From contig CAWFML010000004.1 of assembly GCA_963817025.1 (NCBI GenBank), forward strand, positions 124,001-188,000: 64,000 bases of DNA. Direction: 5' to 3'. The DNA comes from JACMLC01 sp963817025. Its GTDB lineage: Bacteria > Acidobacteriota > Blastocatellia > Pyrinomonadales > Pyrinomonadaceae. Below are positions 26,140-33,771 of this stretch, piece by piece. Made by a program: the position numbers and the translations under genes. The first letter of the stretch is position 1. Each line of letters begins with the position of its first letter. The notes beneath the pieces were generated by a model. The model was not told the origin of the DNA. It ran no database searches and saw only the letters and a list, made by a program, of their open reading frames with translations.

Positions 26140-27045
26140 CTAGTTGTTCTGCATGTAGACGGTGTCGTAGTAACTGCGCAGCTTGTAACCGGCTTTGCGG
26201 TAGAAGGCTGCGGCCTGCCGGTTATTCTCGTTGACGAGCAGGCAGATGGACTTGACGCGCGCGAGCAGCGTCTGGCCGAGTTGCGACATGCAGCGCTGGC
26301 CGTATCCTTTGCCGCGTTCTAAGGGGTTGACGTAGACGCCTTCCAGATAAAGCACTTCGGATGTTTCGGCGATAATGTCAACTCTGAAAATCAGGCGACC
26401 GTCTTCGACCCAGACCCATGAGCGACCCTGCTCGATGCGGCGGGCGCAACGTGCGCGGAAGCCTTCAGGGTCTTTCTCCATCGGGTTGACCCCGCATTCT
26501 TCAAAGGCCATCTGCGCCTGCACAGGGGCCACGAGGTCAAGATCATCGAGCGTGGCGCGGCGCAGGCCGGGGACGCTCTCAAACACCTGCACGGGAGAAC
26601 GCTGCTCGAACAGCATCTCGCGGCAGAGCAGGCGCGGCACTTCGCCATCTTCGGCATAGTGACGCCAGAAGGTAGCCAGCTTGTCGCACTCGCCCATCAT
26701 GAGGTGCGTCTTATCACACTCGCGCACGATGGGAGCAAAGGCCGCGAGACCGGCATCGGTGCGTACCTCGATCAAGGTCGCGTGACCTATGAGAGCGACG
26801 CCTTCCAACTCGCCCAGCATGTCACGGCAGCCGTAGAAGATGCCCCGGTTGAGGGGGCTGACCAAGCCGTTATCATAAATCATGCTCACCATTGCCACCG
26901 TATGCAGCGGTCGGAGGGCTAGAAAGTTGAGGACTTCGGCCTCGTGCTCATGAGTCAGCTCATGAACACGCAGTAAGTTTGCGTCAGAGTAGGACATGAC
27001 AGGCGTCCCTTGAATCTGACTATTGAGGGAACTTAGGGATTGCAT
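26140..27045 (-). CDS. GNAT-family N-acetyltransferase
   Basis: 301 residues, with GGAG 8 nt before the ATG. The C-terminal half holds the GNAT fold: VEDGRLIFRVDII, LYLEGVYVNPLERGKGYGQRCM (motif A, the pyrophosphate-binding RGKGYG), SICLLVNENNRQAAAFYRKAGYKLRSYYDT (motif B). The N-terminal half (LNFLALRPLHTVAMVSMI, GECDKLATFWRHY) is a second GNAT-like domain of the DUF4081 kind. Its paralog at 32788-33720 is similar throughout. Each stands next to an S8 protease gene, in mirror orientation, so a joint function with the protease is plausible, perhaps acetylation of an amino group on a peptide. Confidence 0.88.
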   Translation of the reverse strand: MQSLSSLNSQIQGTPVMSYSDANLLRVHELTHEHEAEVLNFLALRPLHTVAMVSMIYDNGLVSPLNRGIFYGCRDMLGELEGVALIGHATLIEVRTDAGLAAFAPIVRECDKTHLMMGECDKLATFWRHYAEDGEVPRLLCREMLFEQRSPVQVFESVPGLRRATLDDLDLVAPVQAQMAFEECGVNPMEKDPEGFRARCARRIEQGRSWVWVEDGRLIFRVDIIAETSEVLYLEGVYVNPLERGKGYGQRCMSQLGQTLLARVKSICLLVNENNRQAAAFYRKAGYKLRSYYDTVYMQNN

Positions 27046-27138
27046 AATATTATCTCCGTCAGAGGTTTAGATGATTACGTTACAGTTTGATTTTGCGACT
27101 ATCCGGGTCACCGGGCGGGAACATTGCCCGAGGCCCGC

Positions 27139-29187
27139 TTAGTAGTCTAAGTAATCAACTCCTGTATCTATCTCTACCTCCATCGAAGGCGTGGGGTCTC
27201 CGCCAGACACTGCCGAATACGCTTGTGTCGTAAAATCTCCCAGCACGACGCCGCTAGCCACCATGTCTCCGAGCACCACGCCGTCGCCGAGAATCACGCC
27301 GTCGCCGAGAATCACGCCGTTGTTCATCAGCAGGCTCAGCCCGGACGAGGCGCGCATGTTGCAGAAGATGGTGCCGTCGCCGAGGATGACGCCGTTGCTC
27401 TTCATTATGTTGTCGCCGAGGATGACGCCGTTTGAGAGCATCGTCGTATCACCGAGAATCACGCCGTCACCGAGAATCACGCCGTCGCCGAGAATCACGC
27501 CCAGCTTGAAAATCCTCTGGTACTGGGTGATGAGATTGGTTCCGGTGGCGTAACTGCTGTTGACGATGATGCCGCGCGCCCACGGGAAGGTGGTTCCGTA
27601 GATAACGGACTGCTGCGCCGGAGTAGCTCCGGTCAAGAGCGACGTGCCGACAGCGGTGGTCGCAGTCAAGTCCGTGCGTACCAGCTTGCCCAGCTCGACC
27701 GCGCCCTTCGCGTTAAGCTGGCCTGTGCCCTGCTCAAACATGCTGTAGCCAGCGAGCGGTTGCGCCGTGTACATCAAAATGGCTTTCACCAGATTGGGCG
27801 TCAGGTTCGGACGCGCCTGCAACATCAGAGCAGCAGTGCCCGCAACGACCGGCGAAGCCATCGAGCTGCCGTTGAGCCTCATGATCTTGCGTTTCACGTT
27901 GTTTGTGTTGCCTGTATCGAGCGAGGGATTGTCTCTCACAATCTTGCAGTTGGCCGCCTCGGCGCTCATGATTTTATTGCCGGGAGCGACCATGTCAGGC
28001 TTAATCAGGTTGTCATACTTACGTGTATTGCTGACCGTCTGATAGCTGCGTGTCGGGCCGCGCGAGCTGTAGGTGGCGACGCTGTCGTCGTTGCGCGCCG
28101 CTGTGCCTTTGGTGTCGGACGCGCCGACGGTGATGGCCGCAGGCTCGTTGCCGGGCGAATGTATCTGTCCGAAAAGCTTGCTGCCAGAGCCGTCTTTGCC
28201 GTTGTTTCCGGCGGCGGCCACAACCACGATGCCTGCATCCACCAAACGGCGAACGGCAGTGCAGATCGGATCGTTGCGGTAGGAATCGATAGCCTGCATT
28301 CCGAGGCTCATGTTGACGACGCGAATGTTGTAGGCCGTGCGATTGGCAAGCGCCCAGTCGAGCGCGCTCAACAATCTGGAAGCCGAGCCGATGCCCTCCG
28401 CGTTCAGCACGCGCAGGTTGATAAGGTTAGCGGCAGGAGCAACTCCTATATATTTGCCGTCAGAGACGCGTCCATTACCGGCTGCGATACCGGCGACATG
28501 CGTGCCGTGCCCGTAAGGGTCGTCAACGCGATTCTCGCCCGTAAAATCCATGCTCTTGATAATGCGCGAAGCGCTGTTCGAGCCTTTGAATGAATCGTGC
28601 TGGGAATCAATGCCGGAATCAATAATGGCGATGCCGACGCCGCGACCATCGAGAGTGTTCGTTCCGTTGTCGCCTGCCTGACGGATGCTATCCACGCCTG
28701 TGGTCTGCACCAGATGGCCGCCAAACGGTTTGACTTCTTCATCCGCCGAGATGAATGACACCTCATTAAATGCGCTTAACTGGCGAACGACTCTGGCGGG
28801 CAGCTCGACGGCAGAGAAGTTCAGATTACGCATCACGCGCCGGACGCTGATGCCGTTGCTGGCGAGCAGGGCGTTGAGCGCCGGACTCACGTTATCGTTG
28901 AATTGCAGAATGACGCTGACGCGCTCATTTTTACCGCGCTCATCAAGGGCACGCGCTAAAAGGTCTTGGGAAACCTTTTCATCAGGAGTGTGTAGAGTCT
29001 CGCCATCATCGCCTATCAAAATGCCGTTGCGCTCCGAAGACAACTCATTGTTATCGCCGATTAAAATGCCGTGACGCTTGGTCTGCGCGCGGGCCGTGTC
29101 GCTCACAATCAGACCGCTACACAAAGTGACCAGCAGGGAGGCGAAAGCCAGCCAGGTCATGAGCGGGGAGCGTTTGATTCTTTTCAT
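27139..29187 (-). CDS. Secreted S8 subtilase with VILGDG hexapeptide tail
   Basis: 682 residues; AGGAG before the ATG and a signal peptide (to ARA at about 34). Just after it, GILIGD occurs twice (39-60), echoing the tail. A propeptide-like region (75-155) precedes the subtilase domain (about 180-510): Asp in GIAIIDSGID (D190), His in YGHGTHVAG (H227) and Ser in NGSSMASPVVAG (S442), with the oxyanion Asn region VVVAAAGNNG. The triad is complete. The last ~100 residues are hexapeptides (VILGDG, VVLGDM) interrupted by three spacers and end in GDPTPSM before DYLDY. Secreted, probably auto-processed. Divergent from the next subtilase; S8 identity sure, tail function inferred. Confidence 0.95.
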   Translation of the reverse strand: MKRIKRSPLMTWLAFASLLVTLCSGLIVSDTARAQTKRHGILIGDNNELSSERNGILIGDDGETLHTPDEKVSQDLLARALDERGKNERVSVILQFNDNVSPALNALLASNGISVRRVMRNLNFSAVELPARVVRQLSAFNEVSFISADEEVKPFGGHLVQTTGVDSIRQAGDNGTNTLDGRGVGIAIIDSGIDSQHDSFKGSNSASRIIKSMDFTGENRVDDPYGHGTHVAGIAAGNGRVSDGKYIGVAPAANLINLRVLNAEGIGSASRLLSALDWALANRTAYNIRVVNMSLGMQAIDSYRNDPICTAVRRLVDAGIVVVAAAGNNGKDGSGSKLFGQIHSPGNEPAAITVGASDTKGTAARNDDSVATYSSRGPTRSYQTVSNTRKYDNLIKPDMVAPGNKIMSAEAANCKIVRDNPSLDTGNTNNVKRKIMRLNGSSMASPVVAGTAALMLQARPNLTPNLVKAILMYTAQPLAGYSMFEQGTGQLNAKGAVELGKLVRTDLTATTAVGTSLLTGATPAQQSVIYGTTFPWARGIIVNSSYATGTNLITQYQRIFKLGVILGDGVILGDGVILGDTTMLSNGVILGDNIMKSNGVILGDGTIFCNMRASSGLSLLMNNGVILGDGVILGDGVVLGDMVASGVVLGDFTTQAYSAVSGGDPTPSMEVEIDTGVDYLDY
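27238..27510 (-). repeat. Hexapeptide-coding tandem repeats in the first subtilase tail
   Basis: 18-nt units encoding GVILGD, read leftward; forward-strand appearance is GTCGCCGAGAATCACGCC. About eight clean copies and several degenerate ones. Synonymous bases vary between copies. Confidence 0.85.
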
Positions 29188-29510
29188 CTTGAGACTCCTT
29201 AGAAAACCATTTTGGGGGAAGAGCGCGAATGCCTCGCACGCTTGATAAGGTTCGGCACACTTTGCGCCGCGCCCCGTATCGCAAGCTCTGTGCCGCTCAC
29301 ACTCCCGCGCCTGAGAACAATTATTTTGTTAAGAGAATGAGGTCATGCGCGAAGATGTGCGAACGACTTGCAAGGCCAACCCTCGGTCAGCCTGCGCGCA
29401 TTCGGTCAAGCAGTTTGACCAAACTGTTTTGGACCAGAGAGAAATAAATAGCAACAGAGAGATGAAGAAGGACAATGTATTTAAAGACTGAAATTTCAAA
29501 ACCACTCAAG

Positions 29511-29604
29511 CCTTTGCGCCTTGAGTCTTTCCTTGTTTGCGCCTTTGCGTGAAACGTTGCTCTTTCACGCAAAGGCGCAAAGATAAAACCGAAGGCGCAA
29601 AGGG
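29511..29604. repeat. Intergenic word-hairpin, GCGCAAAG type
   Basis: Right-side GCAAAGGCGCAAAG words (29569-29604) pair with CCTTTGCGCC and TTGCGCCTTTGCGTGAAA at 29511-29553, around the loop CGTTGCTC. Confidence 0.8.
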
Positions 29605-29659
29605 CCGCGTTATTCACCTGCCGGGTTTTAAAATGAAAGCTTAGAAGCTTGTTTGAAAA

Positions 29660-29842
29660 GTCTGTGAAAGCCCTGAAAGGGCGCAATGGAATAGCCCGGG
29701 GCATCGCCACGGGTCAGCTTTAATTTAACAAGCCCTGAAAGGGCGCAATAATTTATGCCGCCCTTTCAGGGCTTGGGATAATAATGATGACTCGATACCT
29801 GTGGCGTTGCCACAGGCTAGTACATTGCGCCCTTTCAGGGCT
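29660..29842. repeat. Multi-stem palindromic element (AGCCCTGAAAGGGCG type)
   Basis: A half-palindrome GCCCTGAAAGGGCG near 29666, then the full 45-nt palindrome at 29730-29774, then its inverted half CGCCCTTTCAGGGCT near 29828-29842. Between them lie small stem-loops (TAGCCCGGGGCATCGCCACGGG and ACCTGTGGCGTTGCCACAGG). The layout is the same as the element at 11383-11570 but stem bases differ with compensation. No flanking IS982-type ends are present here. Confidence 0.8.
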
Positions 29843-30136
29843 TTTCAATCAGCTTCTTAGCATTCCCTTCATCTGTTTGAGCACATCCGCATCCCTCAGT
29901 CAAATTGGTTGACCGAAAGCTCTCAGGCTGACCGAATCGACCACCGGCTTGTGATACCCGCTGAAGCATAAAACCCCTGTTTTTCTTAGGGAATTTGCCA
30001 TTTTCTTCTTCTTGCGGGTAACGGCATAGGTCTTGCGAAGCGGGTTGTGCGCGCAATCTTTATTAAGCGCCGCTCCCGTCACAGCAGAGTGACACCAGCA
30101 GTTTCCAGAATAACTAAACAAGTAGGAGTTCTCCAG

Positions 30137-32716
30137 ATGACAAACATCAAACGGTCGCCCCTAGTCGCATGGCTGACGCTCTTCTCCCTGATCGTCTCCC
30201 TGTGCGGTAGCGCCGTCTTCGCCGTCAACACGCAGGCGCAGGTCAGACAAACCGGCGCGGCGCGAAATGAGAAAGCGAAGACGCCTGCGCTCTCGCGTTA
30301 TGCGACAGACCTGACAGAGATGGCACGCGCGGGCCGGATTGAAAACACTGCTGAATATGCTTCGGAAGCTGCACACGCCATACAGATTCTCTCGCGCGAT
30401 GAGCAGAACAATCCTGTCGTGACAGGCGAATCCGCTGCCGAAACCAAAGCTGTCGCGGAAGCGATTGCCCTACGCATCGCCAAAGGTGATGTGCCGCAGA
30501 GCTTGAAGGGGAAACAGCTTTTCAGTCTTAACCTTAATACGCTGTTCGCAGGCTTGAAGTCGGCTGATGAATTCAGCGCGCGTCTGCAAACTGTGCTCGA
30601 CGAAACGGTAGAAGCGAGAGGCCGGATTATTCTCTTCGCTCCCGAATTGCAGCAGTTCGTCGGCATGCGCGCCAGCCGGGCCGCTTCCGAAGCGATGGCA
30701 AAGGCTCTGGCGCAGGGACGCGTGCAGGTTATCGGCGGGGCTTCGGCTGCCGCTTATGCCGAGTACATCCAGACGGATAACGAAGTCAAAGATTTCTTCC
30801 TTCAGGTTCGCCTCAACGGGCAAGAGAACGCAAGGCTTGAGGCTGGCAAAAATGCAAACGATTATGCCGGAGATAAAGTCTCGCCGGATTTGCGCGAGGC
30901 TCTGAAAAATTCAAACGGCACGGATCGCGTGACGGTCATCCTGCAAGTCGCAGACATCAACAGCGGCAAGCTCGATTCCATTTTCCAACGCTACAACGTG
31001 AACGTCGTTTCGCGTCTCACGCAACTCGGCACACTGACGGTCGAGATGCCCTTGCGCGCAGCCGAAGAACTGGCGGCCAATGCAGAGACGCGCTATCTCT
31101 CGCTTAACAACGAGACGCGCACGCTCGGCTTCAGCCACGTCGAGAACACGACCGGCGCAAGCAACATTCGCACGGGCGTACTTCCGAGCGGCACACTGGA
31201 CGGCACGGGCGTCGGCATCGCCATCATTGATTCCGGCATCTGGAAAGACCACGAAGGCATGAGGAGAAACAGCGCCATCGTTAAGAGCGTTGATTTCACA
31301 GGCGAAAACAGGCCCGACAGCGATCCTTTCGGCCACGGCACGCACGTCGCCGGACTGGCCGCCGCTTCCAACAGTCTCTTTGGCGGCGTGTTCACAGGCG
31401 TTGCGCCGAAAGCCAAGGTCATCAACCTGCGCGTCCTGAATGCACAGGGAACCGGAACATCTTTATCGCTCCTGAAAGCGCTCGACTGGATTCTGGCCCC
31501 GACCGATCCGACCAAGCCTCTCGGTGAAAAGAATCAGCAGAAGTACAACATACGCGTCGTCAACATGAGCCTCGGCGCGCTGGCTATCAACTCTTACAAA
31601 AACGACCCGCTCTGCCGCGCTGTGCGTCGTCTGGTTGACGCAGGCATCGTCGTCGTCGCGTCCGCCGGAAACTCAGGCAAAGATGCTGCTGGCAATAAAG
31701 TTTACGGCCACATCCATTCGCCCGGCAACGAGCCTTCGGTCATCACCGTCGGCGCAAGCAATACGGTGGGCACGGATGTCCGCTCGGATGACATGATGGC
31801 AACCTACAGCTCGCGCGGCCCGACACGCAGCTACTATACGGACGCTGCGGGCGTCAAGCATTACGACAACCTCATCAAGCCCGACCTCGTCGCTCCCGGC
31901 AACAAATTGTATTCCGCCAAAGCAGAAGACAACTTACTGGTGGAAAATAATCCGGCGCTCGACCTGCGCGGCATCAACGAAGAAAAACAAGACCAGATGA
32001 GCCTGAGCGGAACTTCTATGGCCTCTCCGGTCGTCGCGGGCGCAGCCGCTCTCTTGCTCCAAGCTAATCCGAAGCTGACGCCCAACATGGTCAAGATGCT
32101 CTTGATGTACACGGCCCAACCCATCATCGGCTTTAACCAGTTCGAGCAGGGCGCGGGCCAGCTCAACATAGACGGCGCTGTGCGTCTCGCCAGACTCGTC
32201 CGCACGGACATCACGGCGGCGACGCCCGCTGGCTCTCCCCTCCTGACCACGGCCACGCCTCCCGCGCCGCACAGCACGATTGCGGGCCAGACGTTCACGT
32301 GGGGACATGGCATCATCCTGAGCTACACCTTTGCCACTGGCATCGAACTGATTACCCAATATCAGGGAGCTTATCGCGTAGGCGTGCTCCTGACTGACGG
32401 CGTGCTCCTGAGCGATACGGGAATGGGACGCAACGGCGTGCTGCTCACGGACGGCGTGCTCCTGAGCGACACCATACTGGTCAGCGAAGGCTCCCTCTTG
32501 AGCGATGGCAGAGCCTTTTCTTCCTGCGGCGTGTTGCTGTCAGACGGCGTGCTGCTGTCGGATGGCGTGCTCTTGAGCGACGGCGTGCTACGCAGCGACG
32601 GAGTGTTGCTGTCGGACGGCGTGCTCCTGAGCGATTCGGTGACGCAGGCCATGTCCTCGATGCTCAACGGCGATAACACTCCGTCTGTGGAGCCAATCAT
32701 CATCCCGGAAAATTAA
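30137..32716 (+). CDS. Secreted S8 subtilase with VLLSDG hexapeptide tail
   Basis: 859 residues from the ATG at 30137, preceded by AGGAG 8 nt away; an upstream in-frame ATG at 30047 lacks this. Signal peptide ends near VNTQAQ. A ~240-residue N-terminal domain (helical, LSRYATDLTEMARAG) and an inhibitor-I9-like propeptide (VTVILQVADINSGK) precede the catalytic domain: GIAIIDSGIW (Asp), FGHGTHVAGL (His), LSGTSMASPVVAG (Ser). The C-terminal ~115 residues are hexapeptides VLLSDG and VLLTDG with spacers, ending GDNTPSVEP. It is co-oriented with a GNAT gene directly downstream and has a mirror partner at 27139-29187. Confidence 0.95.
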   Translation: MTNIKRSPLVAWLTLFSLIVSLCGSAVFAVNTQAQVRQTGAARNEKAKTPALSRYATDLTEMARAGRIENTAEYASEAAHAIQILSRDEQNNPVVTGESAAETKAVAEAIALRIAKGDVPQSLKGKQLFSLNLNTLFAGLKSADEFSARLQTVLDETVEARGRIILFAPELQQFVGMRASRAASEAMAKALAQGRVQVIGGASAAAYAEYIQTDNEVKDFFLQVRLNGQENARLEAGKNANDYAGDKVSPDLREALKNSNGTDRVTVILQVADINSGKLDSIFQRYNVNVVSRLTQLGTLTVEMPLRAAEELAANAETRYLSLNNETRTLGFSHVENTTGASNIRTGVLPSGTLDGTGVGIAIIDSGIWKDHEGMRRNSAIVKSVDFTGENRPDSDPFGHGTHVAGLAAASNSLFGGVFTGVAPKAKVINLRVLNAQGTGTSLSLLKALDWILAPTDPTKPLGEKNQQKYNIRVVNMSLGALAINSYKNDPLCRAVRRLVDAGIVVVASAGNSGKDAAGNKVYGHIHSPGNEPSVITVGASNTVGTDVRSDDMMATYSSRGPTRSYYTDAAGVKHYDNLIKPDLVAPGNKLYSAKAEDNLLVENNPALDLRGINEEKQDQMSLSGTSMASPVVAGAAALLLQANPKLTPNMVKMLLMYTAQPIIGFNQFEQGAGQLNIDGAVRLARLVRTDITAATPAGSPLLTTATPPAPHSTIAGQTFTWGHGIILSYTFATGIELITQYQGAYRVGVLLTDGVLLSDTGMGRNGVLLTDGVLLSDTILVSEGSLLSDGRAFSSCGVLLSDGVLLSDGVLLSDGVLRSDGVLLSDGVLLSDSVTQAMSSMLNGDNTPSVEPIIIPEN
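32381..32637 (+). repeat. Hexapeptide-coding tandem repeats in the second subtilase tail
   Basis: 18-nt units, commonly GGCGTGCTCCTGAGCGAC, encoding VLLSDG. Copies differ mostly at wobble positions, with insertion-like spacers (GMGRNG, ILVSEGSLLSDGRAFSSC). Confidence 0.85.
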
Positions 32717-32729
32717 CCGATGGATTACC

Positions 32730-32770
32730 GGCAGAGGGGGGCGACACTCTCCCCCGCCCCTCTGCCTTTT
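32730..32770 (+). terminator. Rho-independent terminator after the second subtilase gene
   Basis: GGCAGAGGGG at 32730 pairs with CCCCTCTGCC and is followed by TTTTATA; the loop is GGGCGACACTCTCCCCCG. It lies 14 nt after the stop codon. Confidence 0.85.
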
Positions 32771-32787
32771 ATAAATTCTCCCACTTC

Positions 32788-33720
32788 ATGACAGCTGAAA
32801 ACAGAGCCATGACACTTCTAACTCTTCAAGACAAGCTGGCGGCAACGTGTTCCTCTTCGTATGTCGCCGATGACGCGCTGACCATTCTTCCGCTCATGGA
32901 GGCGGAAGAAAAAGAGGCGCTGGAATTTCTCGCCGCGCGTCCGATTCACACAGTCTTTATGGCCGGTTTCATACGCGACAACGGCATCATCAATCCTTTG
33001 AATCGCGGCACGTTTTACGGTTGCCGCAACGGGCGCGGCGACCTCGAAGGCATCGCTTTGATCGGACATGCGACGATGGTCGAAGTCAGAAGCGATGCGG
33101 CGCTGGCTGCGTTTGCGCGTCTGGCAGAGCAGGATGGCCGCCCGCATATGATCATTGGCGAAGAGACCAAGATTGATAAGTTCTGGAATCACTACTCCGA
33201 GACGGGCCATTCGCCGCGTCTCATCTGTCGTGACCTTTTGATGGAGCAACGCTGGCCCGTCGAAAATTTCGCGGATGTGATGGATTTGCGCCCAGCCACT
33301 TTGGATGACCTGGGCCATGTGATGTGTGCACATGCCGCGATGGCTTTTGAAGAGATCGGCATCAATCCTTTGGAGAGCGACCCGGTGGGCTTTCGCATGC
33401 GTACGGCTCGCCGCATAGAGCAGGGCCGCGTCTGGGTGCTCATCGAAAATGGCAAGCTCACCTTCAAAGCGGACATCGTGTGCGACACGCCCGACGTGAT
33501 CTATCTGGAAGGCGTCTACGTCAACCCGGACGAGCGCGGCAAAGGCCACGGCGCGCGCTGCCTGATGAAGATGGGACGCGTGCTGCTCGCCCGTGCGGTC
33601 TCGATCTCGCTGCTCGTCAACGAAAGAAACGAAGCTGCGCTCGCGCTCTATCGCAAGGCCGGTTATCAATTACGCAGTTACTACAACAGCATTTTTTTAC
33701 AGGAACAAACGGACAAATAA
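32788..33720 (+). CDS. GNAT-family N-acetyltransferase (paralog)
   Basis: 310 residues. Same architecture as the GNAT at 26140: N-terminal DUF4081-like half (MEAEEKEALEFLAARPIHTVFMAGFI) and C-terminal GNAT with EGVYVNPDERGKGHGARCL and ISLLVNERNEAALALYRKAGYQLRSYY. A start at 32809 (MTLLTLQDKL) is an alternative. It lies between two subtilase genes on the same strand, after a terminator, so it is probably expressed from its own promoter. Substrate unknown. Confidence 0.88.
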   Translation: MTAENRAMTLLTLQDKLAATCSSSYVADDALTILPLMEAEEKEALEFLAARPIHTVFMAGFIRDNGIINPLNRGTFYGCRNGRGDLEGIALIGHATMVEVRSDAALAAFARLAEQDGRPHMIIGEETKIDKFWNHYSETGHSPRLICRDLLMEQRWPVENFADVMDLRPATLDDLGHVMCAHAAMAFEEIGINPLESDPVGFRMRTARRIEQGRVWVLIENGKLTFKADIVCDTPDVIYLEGVYVNPDERGKGHGARCLMKMGRVLLARAVSISLLVNERNEAALALYRKAGYQLRSYYNSIFLQEQTDK

Positions 33721-33759
33721 CCATCAGGTTAACCTCGTATCCCCGACAGGGAACGAACA

Positions 33760-33771
33760 AGGAGGTTTCAA
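33760..33771 (+). promoter_or_regulatory. Strong ribosome binding site of the third subtilase
   Basis: AAGGAGG lies 6 nt before the ATG at 33772, the best Shine-Dalgarno seen in the window, supporting high translation and this start. Confidence 0.8.

Larger units (their letters stand above)
29188..30136. other. Divergent intergenic region between two subtilase genes
   Basis: 949 nt with no gene. It contains a GCGCAAAG hairpin (29511-29604), the palindromic element 29660-29840 and words TTGACCGA/TCGGTCAA around 29399-29425 and 29895-29935. Promoters for both subtilase genes must lie here but I cannot point to convincing -35/-10 pairs. Confidence 0.6.

Noticed and set aside
32381..32637. Regular 18-nt repeats considered as a CRISPR or satellite
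   Set aside because: They are in frame inside the subtilase gene and encode a hexapeptide; no spacers and no cas genes.
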